The position numbers and the translations under genes are program-made. Under the pieces are notes generated by a model. It was not told the origin of the DNA. It did no database searches and saw nothing but the letters and a program-made list of their open reading frames with translations. Below, in pieces: positions 15,777 to 24,783 of a DNA stretch of 64,000 nt. Each line of letters starts with the position of its first letter. Positions within the stretch are counted from its first letter, which is position 1. The stretch is from Ochrobactrum sp. CM-21-5 (GTDB lineage: Bacteria; Pseudomonadota; Alphaproteobacteria; Rhizobiales; Rhizobiaceae): assembly GCF_014253075.1 (NCBI RefSeq), contig NZ_JACLZJ010000004.1, forward strand, positions 62,001 through 126,000. Reading direction: 5' to 3'.

Positions 15777-15933
15777 AACCGTGGCCGTTGGTTTTTCTGA
15801 TGGAATTCAGTGCAGTGACCACCTCCTTGAAGAATAGGGGCGTTGTTGTCTGATAGTGACGGTGCGATGGTGGCGGCTTTGCGCTCGTCCGGTCTGGCGT
15901 GGTCCCTTTTCCTTTTACCGAAGGATGATTTTC
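15777..15933. other. 157-bp gap at the position of the missing exporter gene sbnD
   Basis: Every other junction of this operon is tight or overlapping. Here 157 bases separate sbnC and sbnE, exactly where S. aureus has the exporter gene sbnD. No major-facilitator remnant can be read in any frame. The stretch contains only short frames and an AAGGA ribosome-binding site just before sbnE. It could be a deletion scar or hold an internal promoter. Confidence 0.5.
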
Positions 15934-17652
15934 ATGATGCCGGATAATTCCACAAAAGCGCTGATTGACCGATACGAATGCGATCGCCTGCTTAATACAT
16001 GGCTGCGTGAGTTCCATTCCGCTTCACTCAAAAAAATGCACGGAAAAGACGGTGTCGATATTGCGGTCGGCGACGCCACCCTCACCGCGCGTTTTCGACG
16101 ATATTCTCCGAGTGGATTTCACAGGTTTGAATATCCTGCCGTTATTCAAGGCCCGACATATCGAAAGACGGTCGAAAGCGTGGTTGAACTCGCAGAAATT
16201 CTGTTCCGTGATCGAAACGATGTTCTTCCAGAGATGCGGATCGATGTTATCAAACGCATTCGGGAATCGTCCACGTCAAGCATCGAGCATGCGCTTGCCC
16301 GGATTGAACAAAATCCCGAACTTGATGCAATCGCGATAGAGCAATCACTCTGGTTCGGGCATCCTTTCCATCCGCTTGCAAAGAGCATAGGAGGTTTCAG
16401 CACAGAAGAAACGAATGCTTATGCTCCGGAACGGAGCGCAAGGTTTCCGCTCCACTGGTTTATCGTTCACCCTTCACTTGTCGCTGATTATAGTCTCAGC
16501 TCGGCTATCTCCAGTGATATACAGAACCGTCTTCTGGATGCATCTTATCTCACCGCAGGCGATGTGGGCGACTATTCCTTGTTTCCCTGCCATCCCTGGC
16601 AAGCTTTACGGCTGCGCTCGAACAGCCGACTGGCACCATTTATCCACTCAGGGCAAATACAATTCAAGGGACCGGAAGGCGCACTAGCCATCCCCACATC
16701 ATCCGTACGCACGGTCTGGTTTCCAGAACAACAGCTTTTTGTGAAACTTCCGCTGGAAGCCCGGATAACCAACTTCTCCCGCGTAAATACACCGGAACAG
16801 ATTGCGCGTAGTATTGCCGGGACAAAAGCCTTAAGAATCGCTGGGAAAACGATATACCAGCTCGGTATCGGCGTTCTTGATGAACCGGTCGGGAAAATTA
16901 TCCGCTCCACAAAGGATGACGGCGATCATGAACATTTCGCACAAACCGGCTATCTTCTGAGAAACGGTGAATTCGATGGAAACGCACGTCCCTTTGTGGT
17001 GGCAGGATTGCTGGAAACCAATCCGCGCACGGGGCAAGCCAATCTGGCGGACCTGTGCAAAGGTCGCCTAAGCGATCAGAATGCTACCGAAGAATGGCTG
17101 GTCGCTTATATCTCAGTCGTTCTTTATCCGCTTATCCAATTATATGCGCGCGCAGGTATCGTGATCGAAGCGCATACCCAAAATAGCCTGATCCAGTTCC
17201 AGGATGATTTGCCCGCTAAGCTTTTTGTACGGGATATTGAGGGCATTGCGGTTCATAGGGAAACCTTTCTACGAACAATCACACAGCATGCAGATGGTTT
17301 GGATCCAGCGCTGTTTTACGATCGTGAGACAGTATGGCGGCGGTTTTTATATTATGTAGTCGTGAACCATTTTGCGCAGGTCATCGCAACATTGGCTGAG
17401 ATATCCAAAGTTGGAGAAGTACAGCTTTGGGCGCTGGCAAGACATGCATTAGGAAGATATTCCGGCAACTCCAGTATTAAGACACTTCTCACATGCGATA
17501 CGCTCCCGGCAAAAGCAAATTTGTCGAGTTGCCTTGGCGGTTTCTCAGAGAAACCCAGCTACGTCTCCATTCCCAATCCCTTTAATAATCAGAGCGCTTT
17601 TCAAGAAATTCATAGAGCCGTTTGTCGGAGTTCGACCGAGGTGAAAGCATGA
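15934..17652 (+). CDS. sbnE: NIS siderophore synthetase, SbnE-like
   Basis: This 572-residue IucA/IucC-family enzyme has the ATP-site motif GHPFHPLAKSIGGF near residue 134, FPCHPWQALR near 215 and EAHTQNSLIQF near 411. I chose the ATG at 15934 because AAGGA lies nine bases upstream; a longer frame from 15856 has no good ribosome-binding site. In the staphyloferrin B model SbnE first couples L-2,3-diaminopropionate to citrate. The assignment follows from gene order, with sbnD absent before it. The 3' end overlaps the next gene by ATGA. Confidence 0.8.
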   Translation: MMPDNSTKALIDRYECDRLLNTWLREFHSASLKKMHGKDGVDIAVGDATLTARFRRYSPSGFHRFEYPAVIQGPTYRKTVESVVELAEILFRDRNDVLPEMRIDVIKRIRESSTSSIEHALARIEQNPELDAIAIEQSLWFGHPFHPLAKSIGGFSTEETNAYAPERSARFPLHWFIVHPSLVADYSLSSAISSDIQNRLLDASYLTAGDVGDYSLFPCHPWQALRLRSNSRLAPFIHSGQIQFKGPEGALAIPTSSVRTVWFPEQQLFVKLPLEARITNFSRVNTPEQIARSIAGTKALRIAGKTIYQLGIGVLDEPVGKIIRSTKDDGDHEHFAQTGYLLRNGEFDGNARPFVVAGLLETNPRTGQANLADLCKGRLSDQNATEEWLVAYISVVLYPLIQLYARAGIVIEAHTQNSLIQFQDDLPAKLFVRDIEGIAVHRETFLRTITQHADGLDPALFYDRETVWRRFLYYVVVNHFAQVIATLAEISKVGEVQLWALARHALGRYSGNSSIKTLLTCDTLPAKANLSSCLGGFSEKPSYVSIPNPFNNQSAFQEIHRAVCRSSTEVKA

Positions 17653-19436
17653 CAATTCAAAGCTCTTTGAAGACCAACACGGTTCGTGACGAATACAGAC
17701 TGACGCGTTCTCTGATCCTTGCGGGGCAACGAGTCATTGCGCAAATGCTTGGTGCTTTTTTAACGGAAGGTCTTCTGCCGGATAAATCGATCATTTCCAA
17801 ACCGCGTGAACAGGAAGCGGGGAAGGTCAAGTATCGTTGCTCAGCTTCATCCGTTCTCTACATCGCGGAGGCAAAAAGAACCATCGCCTATGACCGGTGG
17901 CTGATCAAGGAGGGAAGCCTATGGAGGCAGGCGAAGCAGATCAAGGAGCGTTGTCATAATCCACTTCAGATGTTGGAAGATCTGCTGCCGGATATTGTGG
18001 GTGACGACATCATCCGTCACCGCTTTATGGAAGAAATAGCCCGTACCTTCATCAATCATGCCGAGACATTGGCGGCGGAAAAAGACACGAACGGCAAGTT
18101 TCATGCATTACCCTACGATCAGATCGAGGCTCGTCTGACCGATGGCCATCATTATCATCCGTGCTTCAAATCAAGGATAGGCTTTTCCGCCAGCGATAAC
18201 CGCGCTTATGGACCCGAATTTGCCAAGCAAATAAAGCCTGTCTGGCTAGCCGTACATGAAAGCATCGCCCAAAGCGCGTCCATTGCGCTGCCGAATGCTC
18301 AGGACCAGATGCTGCTGGCGCAATCAGGTATTTCTTTGCCTGAGGATAGTTACCATCTGCTGCCCGTTCATCCATGGCAATGGCGTATGCACATCGAGGC
18401 TGCGACGATATTCGAGCGTGCTGCGGGAAGGATCGTGGTTTTAGGGGAAGCGGCTCATGACTATCTTGCACAACAGTCCATAAGAACGCTTGCAGACCAG
18501 ACTTGTCTTGAAGGCCCCTCTCTCAAACTCGCTTTATCCATCCGTAATACATCAACGGCGAGAACGCTCGCCACCCATACGGTTTTGAATGCGCCCGTCA
18601 TCAGTTCATGGCTCGACCACGTTAACAGGAGCGATGTCTTTATGAGCGAGAGCGGCACTATCATGCTGTGTGAGCAGATGGGAACCGCTGTCATCCTGCC
18701 ACAGTGGCAGGATTCGACGAAGAAATATAAAGGTGCAATGGCAGCTATATGGCGAGAGTCGATCCATCGGCATTTGCGTCCGGGTGAAAAAGCTGTGCCA
18801 TTCTCAATGCTGACCCATCTGGATCCAGCGAGGCAGCCCGCCATTAAGTATTGGCTTCAAAGTTACGGAACTGAAAAGTGGATCCGGCAATTATTTATTG
18901 TTGCTGCGCTTCCGGTTGTACATCTTTTGCTTAAACTGGGGGTTGCCCTGGAAAGTCACCAGCAGAATATGGTTCTCGTCCATGAAAATGGCTGGCCAAA
19001 ACGTATCGCACTTAAAGATTTTCACGACGGGGTGCGCTTCATCCCCGATCTCCTGAAAACAGATGCTCCTCTCCTGACTGAGACGCCAGTTGAGCATGCC
19101 AGGGTGAATCCGAATTCTTATGTCGTAGCCAGCGATCCAGCGGATGTCCGGGATTTCATGTTTGACGCTCTGTTTGGCGTCAATTTAAGCGAACTGGCTT
19201 TTTTTCTGGATCAACATTTCCAGTTTGGGGAACGCACTTTCTGGCGCGTTGCTGGCACGGTGATTCAACAACACCTTCAGAGCGATAGCGATCTGATACA
19301 CAGGGCTGAGAAATTCAGACTTCTGGACGATTTTATCGAGGCGGAACCGCTTGCGAGACGTCGCCTGCAAAATGGGCGTGTTCCTAATCGTCGTGTTGTT
19401 AATCCCCTAGTTCATTTAGGAGAAATCCGATGCTGA
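17649..19436 (+). CDS. sbnF: NIS siderophore synthetase, SbnF-like
   Basis: This 595-residue third IucA/IucC-family enzyme carries GHHYHPCFKSRIGFS near residue 167, LPVHPWQWRM near 240 and ESHQQNMVLV followed by LKDFHDG, the pattern of IucC-type synthetases. SbnF condenses the decarboxylated citryl intermediate with a second diaminopropionate in the staphyloferrin B route. Its length matches S. aureus SbnF (592). GAGGTGA precedes the ATG, which overlaps the sbnE stop. The product ends seven bases into sbnG. Confidence 0.82.
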   Translation: MTIQSSLKTNTVRDEYRLTRSLILAGQRVIAQMLGAFLTEGLLPDKSIISKPREQEAGKVKYRCSASSVLYIAEAKRTIAYDRWLIKEGSLWRQAKQIKERCHNPLQMLEDLLPDIVGDDIIRHRFMEEIARTFINHAETLAAEKDTNGKFHALPYDQIEARLTDGHHYHPCFKSRIGFSASDNRAYGPEFAKQIKPVWLAVHESIAQSASIALPNAQDQMLLAQSGISLPEDSYHLLPVHPWQWRMHIEAATIFERAAGRIVVLGEAAHDYLAQQSIRTLADQTCLEGPSLKLALSIRNTSTARTLATHTVLNAPVISSWLDHVNRSDVFMSESGTIMLCEQMGTAVILPQWQDSTKKYKGAMAAIWRESIHRHLRPGEKAVPFSMLTHLDPARQPAIKYWLQSYGTEKWIRQLFIVAALPVVHLLLKLGVALESHQQNMVLVHENGWPKRIALKDFHDGVRFIPDLLKTDAPLLTETPVEHARVNPNSYVVASDPADVRDFMFDALFGVNLSELAFFLDQHFQFGERTFWRVAGTVIQQHLQSDSDLIHRAEKFRLLDDFIEAEPLARRRLQNGRVPNRRVVNPLVHLGEIRC

Positions 19437-20236
19437 AGTCTAGTGGGCGCCTGAGACTTCGGGCTTTACTCAATGACGGTGTCCCGGCTGGAGGGCTATT
19501 TCAATCCATTGCAGCACCCGAGATCATTGACATTGCTGCTGCCTCCGGTTTTGACTTTGTGCTCATCGATTTGGAACACACACTTATTGACGGGCAGAAA
19601 CTGGAGCACTTGATTGCCGTTGCCGATCGGGCCGGATTAAGCGTACTGGTGCGAGTTCCCGATAGCCGGTCAGAGAAAATTCTTCAGGTTCTGGATGCGG
19701 GCGCTGCCGGTATCGTCATACCACGGTGTTCAGGCTCTAGGGATGCCATGGACGCTGTATCCCGTGCTCGCTACGCGCCATTGGGATCGCGCGGTCTGAA
19801 TGCCGGGCGTTTGGGGCGATTTGGCGATTGTGATCTTGTGAAGCTGATTGGTCAGCTCAACAGGGAAACTCTGCTTGTTGTCATGATAGAGGACCGTGAA
19901 GGCCTTTCCTCAGTCGGGGAGATTTCACGAGTGAACGGAGTCGATGGTCTGCTACTGGGAGCCGCCGATTTTTCGCAAGCAATCGGTCAGCCTTGGAAAA
20001 CTTCGTCGCCAGCCGTGTTTGAGGCAGAGGAAAGGCTTGCGGAAGCCGCACTGTCAGCGGGCAAGTATTTTTTCGCAATTCCGCGATGCGGCGATGATGT
20101 GAAACGGCAACTTGCTTTGGGCGCACAGGGGATCATTTCCGCTAATGATCGCGGACTGCTTCGCCATGCGCTGAGTGAAAAGAACGAAGCATGGCGCACA
20201 GAAATGCTTGTCTCCGGACATGATTGTAGAGGTTGA
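19430..20236 (+). CDS. sbnG: SbnG-like siderophore citrate synthase (HpcH/HpaI aldolase family)
   Basis: This 268-residue TIM-barrel protein of the HpcH/HpaI class II aldolase family has FVLIDLEHT, MIEDREG and GLLLGAADF as likely metal and substrate site segments. SbnG makes citrate from oxaloacetate and acetyl-CoA to feed staphyloferrin B synthesis independently of the TCA-cycle enzyme. Its place between sbnF and sbnH is the same as in S. aureus, where SbnG has 259 residues. Read alone it would be annotated as an HpaI-type aldolase. AGGAGA precedes the start, which overlaps the sbnF stop by seven bases. Confidence 0.85.
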   Translation: MLKSSGRLRLRALLNDGVPAGGLFQSIAAPEIIDIAAASGFDFVLIDLEHTLIDGQKLEHLIAVADRAGLSVLVRVPDSRSEKILQVLDAGAAGIVIPRCSGSRDAMDAVSRARYAPLGSRGLNAGRLGRFGDCDLVKLIGQLNRETLLVVMIEDREGLSSVGEISRVNGVDGLLLGAADFSQAIGQPWKTSSPAVFEAEERLAEAALSAGKYFFAIPRCGDDVKRQLALGAQGIISANDRGLLRHALSEKNEAWRTEMLVSGHDCRG

Positions 20237-20239
20237 AAA

Positions 20240-21466
20240 ATGACTGTTTTCGATCCGTCCCTTTCCCTCATCGGTTCACTTGTCGATCCCGATCTGCCGG
20301 TATGTGCCTATATCCATGATCTTGATGGATTAAAGCGTCACGCTCAGGCGCTGGTTTCCGCATTGCCCAAAGGGAGTGATTTTTTTTATGCGATCAAGGC
20401 CAATAATGACCCGGCTATTTTGTCCACTCTGGCACCAATCGTTGCAGGGTTCGAGGTCGCCTCTGCAGGGGAAGTCCGCAAAGTAAGACAAGCGACGGGT
20501 CCGCACACCCGGATCATTATGGGCGGCCCTGCTCGTACTGAATCCGACTTCAAGACCGCCTTGGATCTTGGAGTTGAGCGCGTACATATCGAAAGCATGC
20601 ATTTGCTGAACCTGGCGAATGCTGTCGCAAAGTGCACAGGGAAAACCCTTCCTGTTCTGGTGCGTATCAACATGGCTGGACCCGTACCTGGAGCGACGAT
20701 AACCATGGGAGGGCAACCAACCCAGTTTGGAATTGAGGAAGCAGACGTTGGTAAGGCACTCGATCTTGTCAAGTTGTGCAGTCATCTGCGTTTCGATGGC
20801 TTTCACTTGCATACGATATCCAACACTCTTGATGCGGAGGCGCATGCAGTCTTTTGCGAAGCTGCACTTTTGAAAGCAGACCAATGGGCTACAGATGCGG
20901 GATTGTCGCTAAAAATCATCAATCTCGGTGGCGGCTGGGGGGTTGATTATACGAATCTTAATCGACAGTTTGATGTTGCCCATTTGAGCGCCCGGCTTTC
21001 CGGGAAAATTGCTCCTCAAGGGCCCGTTATCCAGTTTGAATGCGGACGTATCTTGGTCGCCTATTGTGCGGTCTATGCGACAGAAGTCGTTGATCTGAAG
21101 AAGAACCACGGGCAGTATTATGCTCTGTTGCGTGGCGGCTCCCATCATTTTCGTTTGCCTTCGGCCTGGCAGCATCGTCACCCGCATAAAATTCTCCGTC
21201 GCAACCAATGGCCGTGGCGGTGGGCGCGACCGACTGTAGAAAATCAATCGGTAAATTTCACGGGTGAACTTTGTACACCAAAAGACGTGCTGCTGCGCAA
21301 TGAAGTCGTGAAGTCGTTAGCGGTGGGGGACATTCTTTGCTTCCTGGCTGCGGGTGCCTATGGCTGGGATATCTCGCACCATGATTTTCTCAGTAATGCG
21401 CATCCTGAGCGTTTTTTCCTCACCGCCGATAACATGATGTCAGGTACGGAAAGGTTAACTGCTTGA
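20240..21466 (+). CDS. sbnH: SbnH-like PLP-dependent decarboxylase
   Basis: This 408-residue fold-type III decarboxylase of the LysA/Orn-DAP family has the PLP lysine at Lys53 (FFYAIKANN), a Gly-rich phosphate-binding stretch NLGGGWG near 228 and GAYGWD near the C-terminus. SbnH decarboxylates the citryl-diaminopropionate intermediate to give the ethylenediamine part of staphyloferrin B. Size (400 in S. aureus) and position between sbnG and sbnI agree. It is followed by sbnI through a TTGA overlap. Confidence 0.87.
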   Translation: MTVFDPSLSLIGSLVDPDLPVCAYIHDLDGLKRHAQALVSALPKGSDFFYAIKANNDPAILSTLAPIVAGFEVASAGEVRKVRQATGPHTRIIMGGPARTESDFKTALDLGVERVHIESMHLLNLANAVAKCTGKTLPVLVRINMAGPVPGATITMGGQPTQFGIEEADVGKALDLVKLCSHLRFDGFHLHTISNTLDAEAHAVFCEAALLKADQWATDAGLSLKIINLGGGWGVDYTNLNRQFDVAHLSARLSGKIAPQGPVIQFECGRILVAYCAVYATEVVDLKKNHGQYYALLRGGSHHFRLPSAWQHRHPHKILRRNQWPWRWARPTVENQSVNFTGELCTPKDVLLRNEVVKSLAVGDILCFLAAGAYGWDISHHDFLSNAHPERFFLTADNMMSGTERLTA

Positions 21467-21858
21467 GTACCGTACAACAGCGCCTTCTATCGCCTGACAG
21501 CCTCATGCCTCACGAAGAAATCGTTCCGAAAAGGGTGCTGGAGGTTATGGAGCTGATTATCAGTGAGCAAAACTGGACCCAGCCCATATGCATTGAGCGC
21601 AATACGCATTGCATTATGGACGGGCACCATCGGTATGCGGCAGCGCTGCGGTTTGGTTTGTTATGCGTTCCGGTGGTGGAATTCGGCTATGATGAAGTTT
21701 TGCTTGGAAGCTGGCGCACAGGAGTAAGCTTTGATCCCGTCAGGGTCATCGAAAGGGCACTGAACAGACGTCTTTTGCCACACAAATCGACGAGACACGT
21801 GTTTCCGCCAGTTCATTGTTTCTCGGTGCCGCTGCCCCGTTTGCTCATTCCCGCTTGA
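21463..21858 (+). CDS. sbnI: Short SbnI-like ParB-fold protein (putative free-serine kinase)
   Basis: This 131-residue protein has a ParB/Srx-type core: LMPHEEIVPKRV, then PICIERNTHCIMDGHHR with the DGHHR motif near residue 52. S. aureus SbnI (254 residues) and archaeal SerK phosphorylate free serine with ATP, supplying O-phosphoserine to SbnA; SbnI also senses haem. This copy keeps the N-terminal half but lacks the C-terminal domain, so kinase activity may be kept and haem regulation lost (inference). The start is a TTG overlapping the sbnH stop. Its last 14 bases overlap the convergent fhuB-like gene. Confidence 0.75.
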   Translation: MSTVQQRLLSPDSLMPHEEIVPKRVLEVMELIISEQNWTQPICIERNTHCIMDGHHRYAAALRFGLLCVPVVEFGYDEVLLGSWRTGVSFDPVRVIERALNRRLLPHKSTRHVFPPVHCFSVPLPRLLIPA

Positions 21859-23857
21859 GAATGAATAATATGAATGGGGCTCCCAGAATAGCAGTCATCA
21901 GGCCCACGGGGATTTCAAGAGGTGCCAGCACTGTCCGCCCGAGGCAATCTGCCAGAACCATGAGGCTTGCACCTATAATCATTGTAGGAAACAGCAGCTC
22001 ACGATAGCGCCCCGAAAAAATGCGTTTTGCTGCGTGAGGCGCCATAAGGCCGATAAATGATACCGGTCCTAGAACGGACGCCACGAAGCTTGCACACGTT
22101 GCGCCAAGCAGTAAATGCCCCCATTCAGCTTCCCGCATGCTCAACCCCAGGCTCGAGGCTTTGGGTCGGCCCATTGCTATAATATCCGTCACTGAAAGCA
22201 GGGCGTAGGACAGCGGGCCACATATAAACAAGATGACGGCGAGATAGATCACATCCATGGATTTTATGCCATAAATCGATCCCGCCAGCCATGTAGCTGC
22301 CTGACTTGCCTGAAAACCTCCACCTATGACGAGTGCGGTCGCACCGGCTGAGGCAATGGCCGCCAGTCCCAACCCCATCAAGGCCAGCGCTGAAGGCGCG
22401 AGATGGTGGCGCAATCCCAAAAGTCCGACAAATGTTGCTGCAGACAGCCCGCCCATGACGGCAGCGGTCTGAATGCCTGCAATGCCCAGTTGCGGAAAGA
22501 TCAGTATGACCAGAACAGCGGAAAAGCCTGAAGTCTGCGTGACGCCGATGAGCTCGGGGCTTGCCAGTGGATTACGAATGACACCTTGCAGGAGAAGTCC
22601 GGATAGGCCGAGAAGACAACCGCTTATCGCGGCACCCAGAATACGAACAAGTCGTAGTTCCAGAATGTGACGCGTACCATCGGGCGCAGTCTGGTTAAGG
22701 GCAGTCCAAAGCTCATGGGGCCCGACAAAACGATTGCCGCTTGCAAGCGCAACGATACATATGATGAACAACAAGATGAAGAGCAATGCCAAGGCTGACA
22801 CTTTTCGAAAGCCCCGTTCGTTCTGACGCCGGGTTTCTTTTTGTGTCACGGAATAAGTATCTCGTGCGTGACGCCAGGCGAGCAGGATCAGAAATGGCGC
22901 GCCGACGATGGCAAGTGGCACCCCGACCGGTAATTCGACCGATGTCGCGGACATTTGCAGGACGATGATATCCGCCCCCAGCGTCAGCATAATCCCCGCA
23001 ACGATAGAGAGCGGGATCAGAAGAATATGCCGGGATACTCCCATCATACGCATGATATTGGGCGCAACGAGCCCGACAAAGACGACAGGACCGGCCAATG
23101 TAACGGCTACAGCCGATACCCATACACCTATGATGAGGGCCGCGCCCCTTATCAGGACGAGATTCTGTCCCAGCATCCGGGCGGTATCGTCTCCCAGCGC
23201 CAGGATATCGAAATGCCGTGACAATAGCAGCATCAGACCGAACGATGGCAGGAAACCGGCCAGCGCACTGAGCGGCGCATACCAGCTGCTTTGTACCAGG
23301 CTGCCACCGCCCCATAGATGCAGGTTTGCTCCCCTTGTTTCATCCATCAGCGCCAATGCCGACGCCAGCGCTCCGGCCATCAATGATATGGCCATACCGG
23401 ATAAAGCGATGCGGACCGGCTCGGCTCGGGAGCCTTTCGACACCATCCAGGTCACACAACCTGCTGCAAGGCCTCCAGTCGTCGCCGTCATGACAGGCGG
23501 TATCACAGTCGCAACGATGGGAACTGTCGCGGTAACTGCCACGCACAACTGCGCACCCGCGGTAACGCCCAGAATGCCGGGGGAGGCCAGAGGATTGCGC
23601 GTCGCTGCCTGAAAAACCGCTCCCGCTGCAGCAAGGCATGCGCCCGCGACGATTGCCGCCAGTGTCCGGGGCAGCCGAAAATAATGCAGAAGCATTTCGG
23701 TCGCATTGTCAGCCGCCGGGAAAGCGATACTGCGGAGAATGATTGCCGGATTTAGCGTAATCCCAAGCGCTGTGTGCCAGTATAGTAAAAGCACCATGCC
23801 GAGAACGCACACGACCGGCGCAACGATGCGCACATTACGGGTTTTCTCAGCAATCAT
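21845..23857 (-). CDS. fhuB: FhuB-like ferric siderophore ABC permease, fused double length
   Basis: This 670-residue permease consists of two FecCD-type halves in tandem (about 1-335 and 340-670), each with ten or so hydrophobic segments and the conserved GAxFQ..TRNPLASPGILGV / GLLLQGVIRNPLASPELIGV signature. The E. coli FhuB is built the same way (660 residues). It passes a ferric hydroxamate or carboxylate siderophore across the inner membrane with FhuD and FhuC. The ATG at 23857 overlaps the fhuD stop (ATGA); a longer frame to 23974 lies inside fhuD and is rejected. Convergence with the siderophore synthesis operon suggests it imports that siderophore. Confidence 0.88.
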   Translation of the reverse strand: MIAEKTRNVRIVAPVVCVLGMVLLLYWHTALGITLNPAIILRSIAFPAADNATEMLLHYFRLPRTLAAIVAGACLAAAGAVFQAATRNPLASPGILGVTAGAQLCVAVTATVPIVATVIPPVMTATTGGLAAGCVTWMVSKGSRAEPVRIALSGMAISLMAGALASALALMDETRGANLHLWGGGSLVQSSWYAPLSALAGFLPSFGLMLLLSRHFDILALGDDTARMLGQNLVLIRGAALIIGVWVSAVAVTLAGPVVFVGLVAPNIMRMMGVSRHILLIPLSIVAGIMLTLGADIIVLQMSATSVELPVGVPLAIVGAPFLILLAWRHARDTYSVTQKETRRQNERGFRKVSALALLFILLFIICIVALASGNRFVGPHELWTALNQTAPDGTRHILELRLVRILGAAISGCLLGLSGLLLQGVIRNPLASPELIGVTQTSGFSAVLVILIFPQLGIAGIQTAAVMGGLSAATFVGLLGLRHHLAPSALALMGLGLAAIASAGATALVIGGGFQASQAATWLAGSIYGIKSMDVIYLAVILFICGPLSYALLSVTDIIAMGRPKASSLGLSMREAEWGHLLLGATCASFVASVLGPVSFIGLMAPHAAKRIFSGRYRELLFPTMIIGASLMVLADCLGRTVLAPLEIPVGLMTAILGAPFILFILKRE

Positions 23858-24759
23858 AATGCTTCTGTAATATGCTTGCCGAAAGCTTGAGCCGCTGGAA
23901 TTCCACCGAACGGCCAGACTATATGATCGAAGATATGCAGATTGCCAGACGGGACAAACGGAAAGCTTTGCCACAGCGGATTGTGAGACAGTCTGGTGTA
24001 ACTGTTATCGGTTCCTATCGCGACGCCGATAAATGTCACGTCTCCCACTGTCAGCAATTTCTCTGGCCCCACTGTCGAAAAGCCAAAGCCCTCTGATGGA
24101 CCGTTCCAGCCGTTGCGCAATCCCATTTCCTCAAGAATACGAACAGGGAGGGATTGGCCTGTAAACAGGCGTATACTGTTTACGCCGGAAGGAAACTGAG
24201 CAAACACAAAAGGCCGTTGCTTCTGCTTGGCGGTAAGTGCCTGCTTTTGTCGAGAGAGAAACTGCGCAAAATCGACTTGAGCGGCCTGCGCTTCTTTCAG
24301 ACGATTGAGCCTGCTGCCCATATCATCAAGTTCATCAAGCATCAGCTTGAGTTGGTCCGTATCTTCCGTACCGGTATTGGTATATTTATAGAGAACGGTT
24401 TCTGCGATCTGCGACAGTCGCTCTTTGATGCGATCATGACGAAAGTGAACACCCAGTATGATATCCGGTTTCGCCTGGATGATCGCTTCCAGCGACGGCT
24501 CCTGACGGCGTCCCATATCGATTGTGGCTGCTAAGGCTGCTCCTGCTGCTTCCAGTGATGCCTGCTTTTTATATTCCTCAAGATCGGCAATACCTGCCGG
24601 CATTATACCAAGGCTACGGGCGTGGTCGGCATAACGCCATTCCAAAGCGACAATTCTTGGTTGCGTTTTCTGTGCAGCCGCTTTGGACAAACCAAGAAAG
24701 CTGGCGCCCACCACAAGTGGCAATCCGCTGAGAAAATATCGACGTGTTAGTCCTGCCAT
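23854..24759 (-). CDS. fhuD: FhuD-like periplasmic siderophore-binding protein
   Basis: This 301-residue class III binding protein starts with a twin-arginine-type signal (LTRRYFLSG, hydrophobic stretch, AAAQ) and has the alpha/beta layout of FhuD: a VALEWRYADH start, KPDIILG near 100 and a long central helix region. It should capture the ferric siderophore in the periplasm and deliver it to the FhuB-like permease. It is coupled to fhuB by ATGA and follows the ATPase gene by 24 bases. The ligand is inferred from context to be the staphyloferrin B-like product; FhuD proteins usually bind hydroxamates, so this is open. Confidence 0.83.
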   Translation of the reverse strand: MAGLTRRYFLSGLPLVVGASFLGLSKAAAQKTQPRIVALEWRYADHARSLGIMPAGIADLEEYKKQASLEAAGAALAATIDMGRRQEPSLEAIIQAKPDIILGVHFRHDRIKERLSQIAETVLYKYTNTGTEDTDQLKLMLDELDDMGSRLNRLKEAQAAQVDFAQFLSRQKQALTAKQKQRPFVFAQFPSGVNSIRLFTGQSLPVRILEEMGLRNGWNGPSEGFGFSTVGPEKLLTVGDVTFIGVAIGTDNSYTRLSHNPLWQSFPFVPSGNLHIFDHIVWPFGGIPAAQAFGKHITEAL

Positions 24760-24783
24760 AGTGGATATATCCGAAAATTCATC

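Noticed and set aside
14013-19436. Aerobactin or rhizobactin 1021 synthesis as the pathway
   Set aside because: There is no lysine/diamine monooxygenase or acetyltransferase gene, and sbnA, sbnB, sbnG and sbnH neighbours point to staphyloferrin B.
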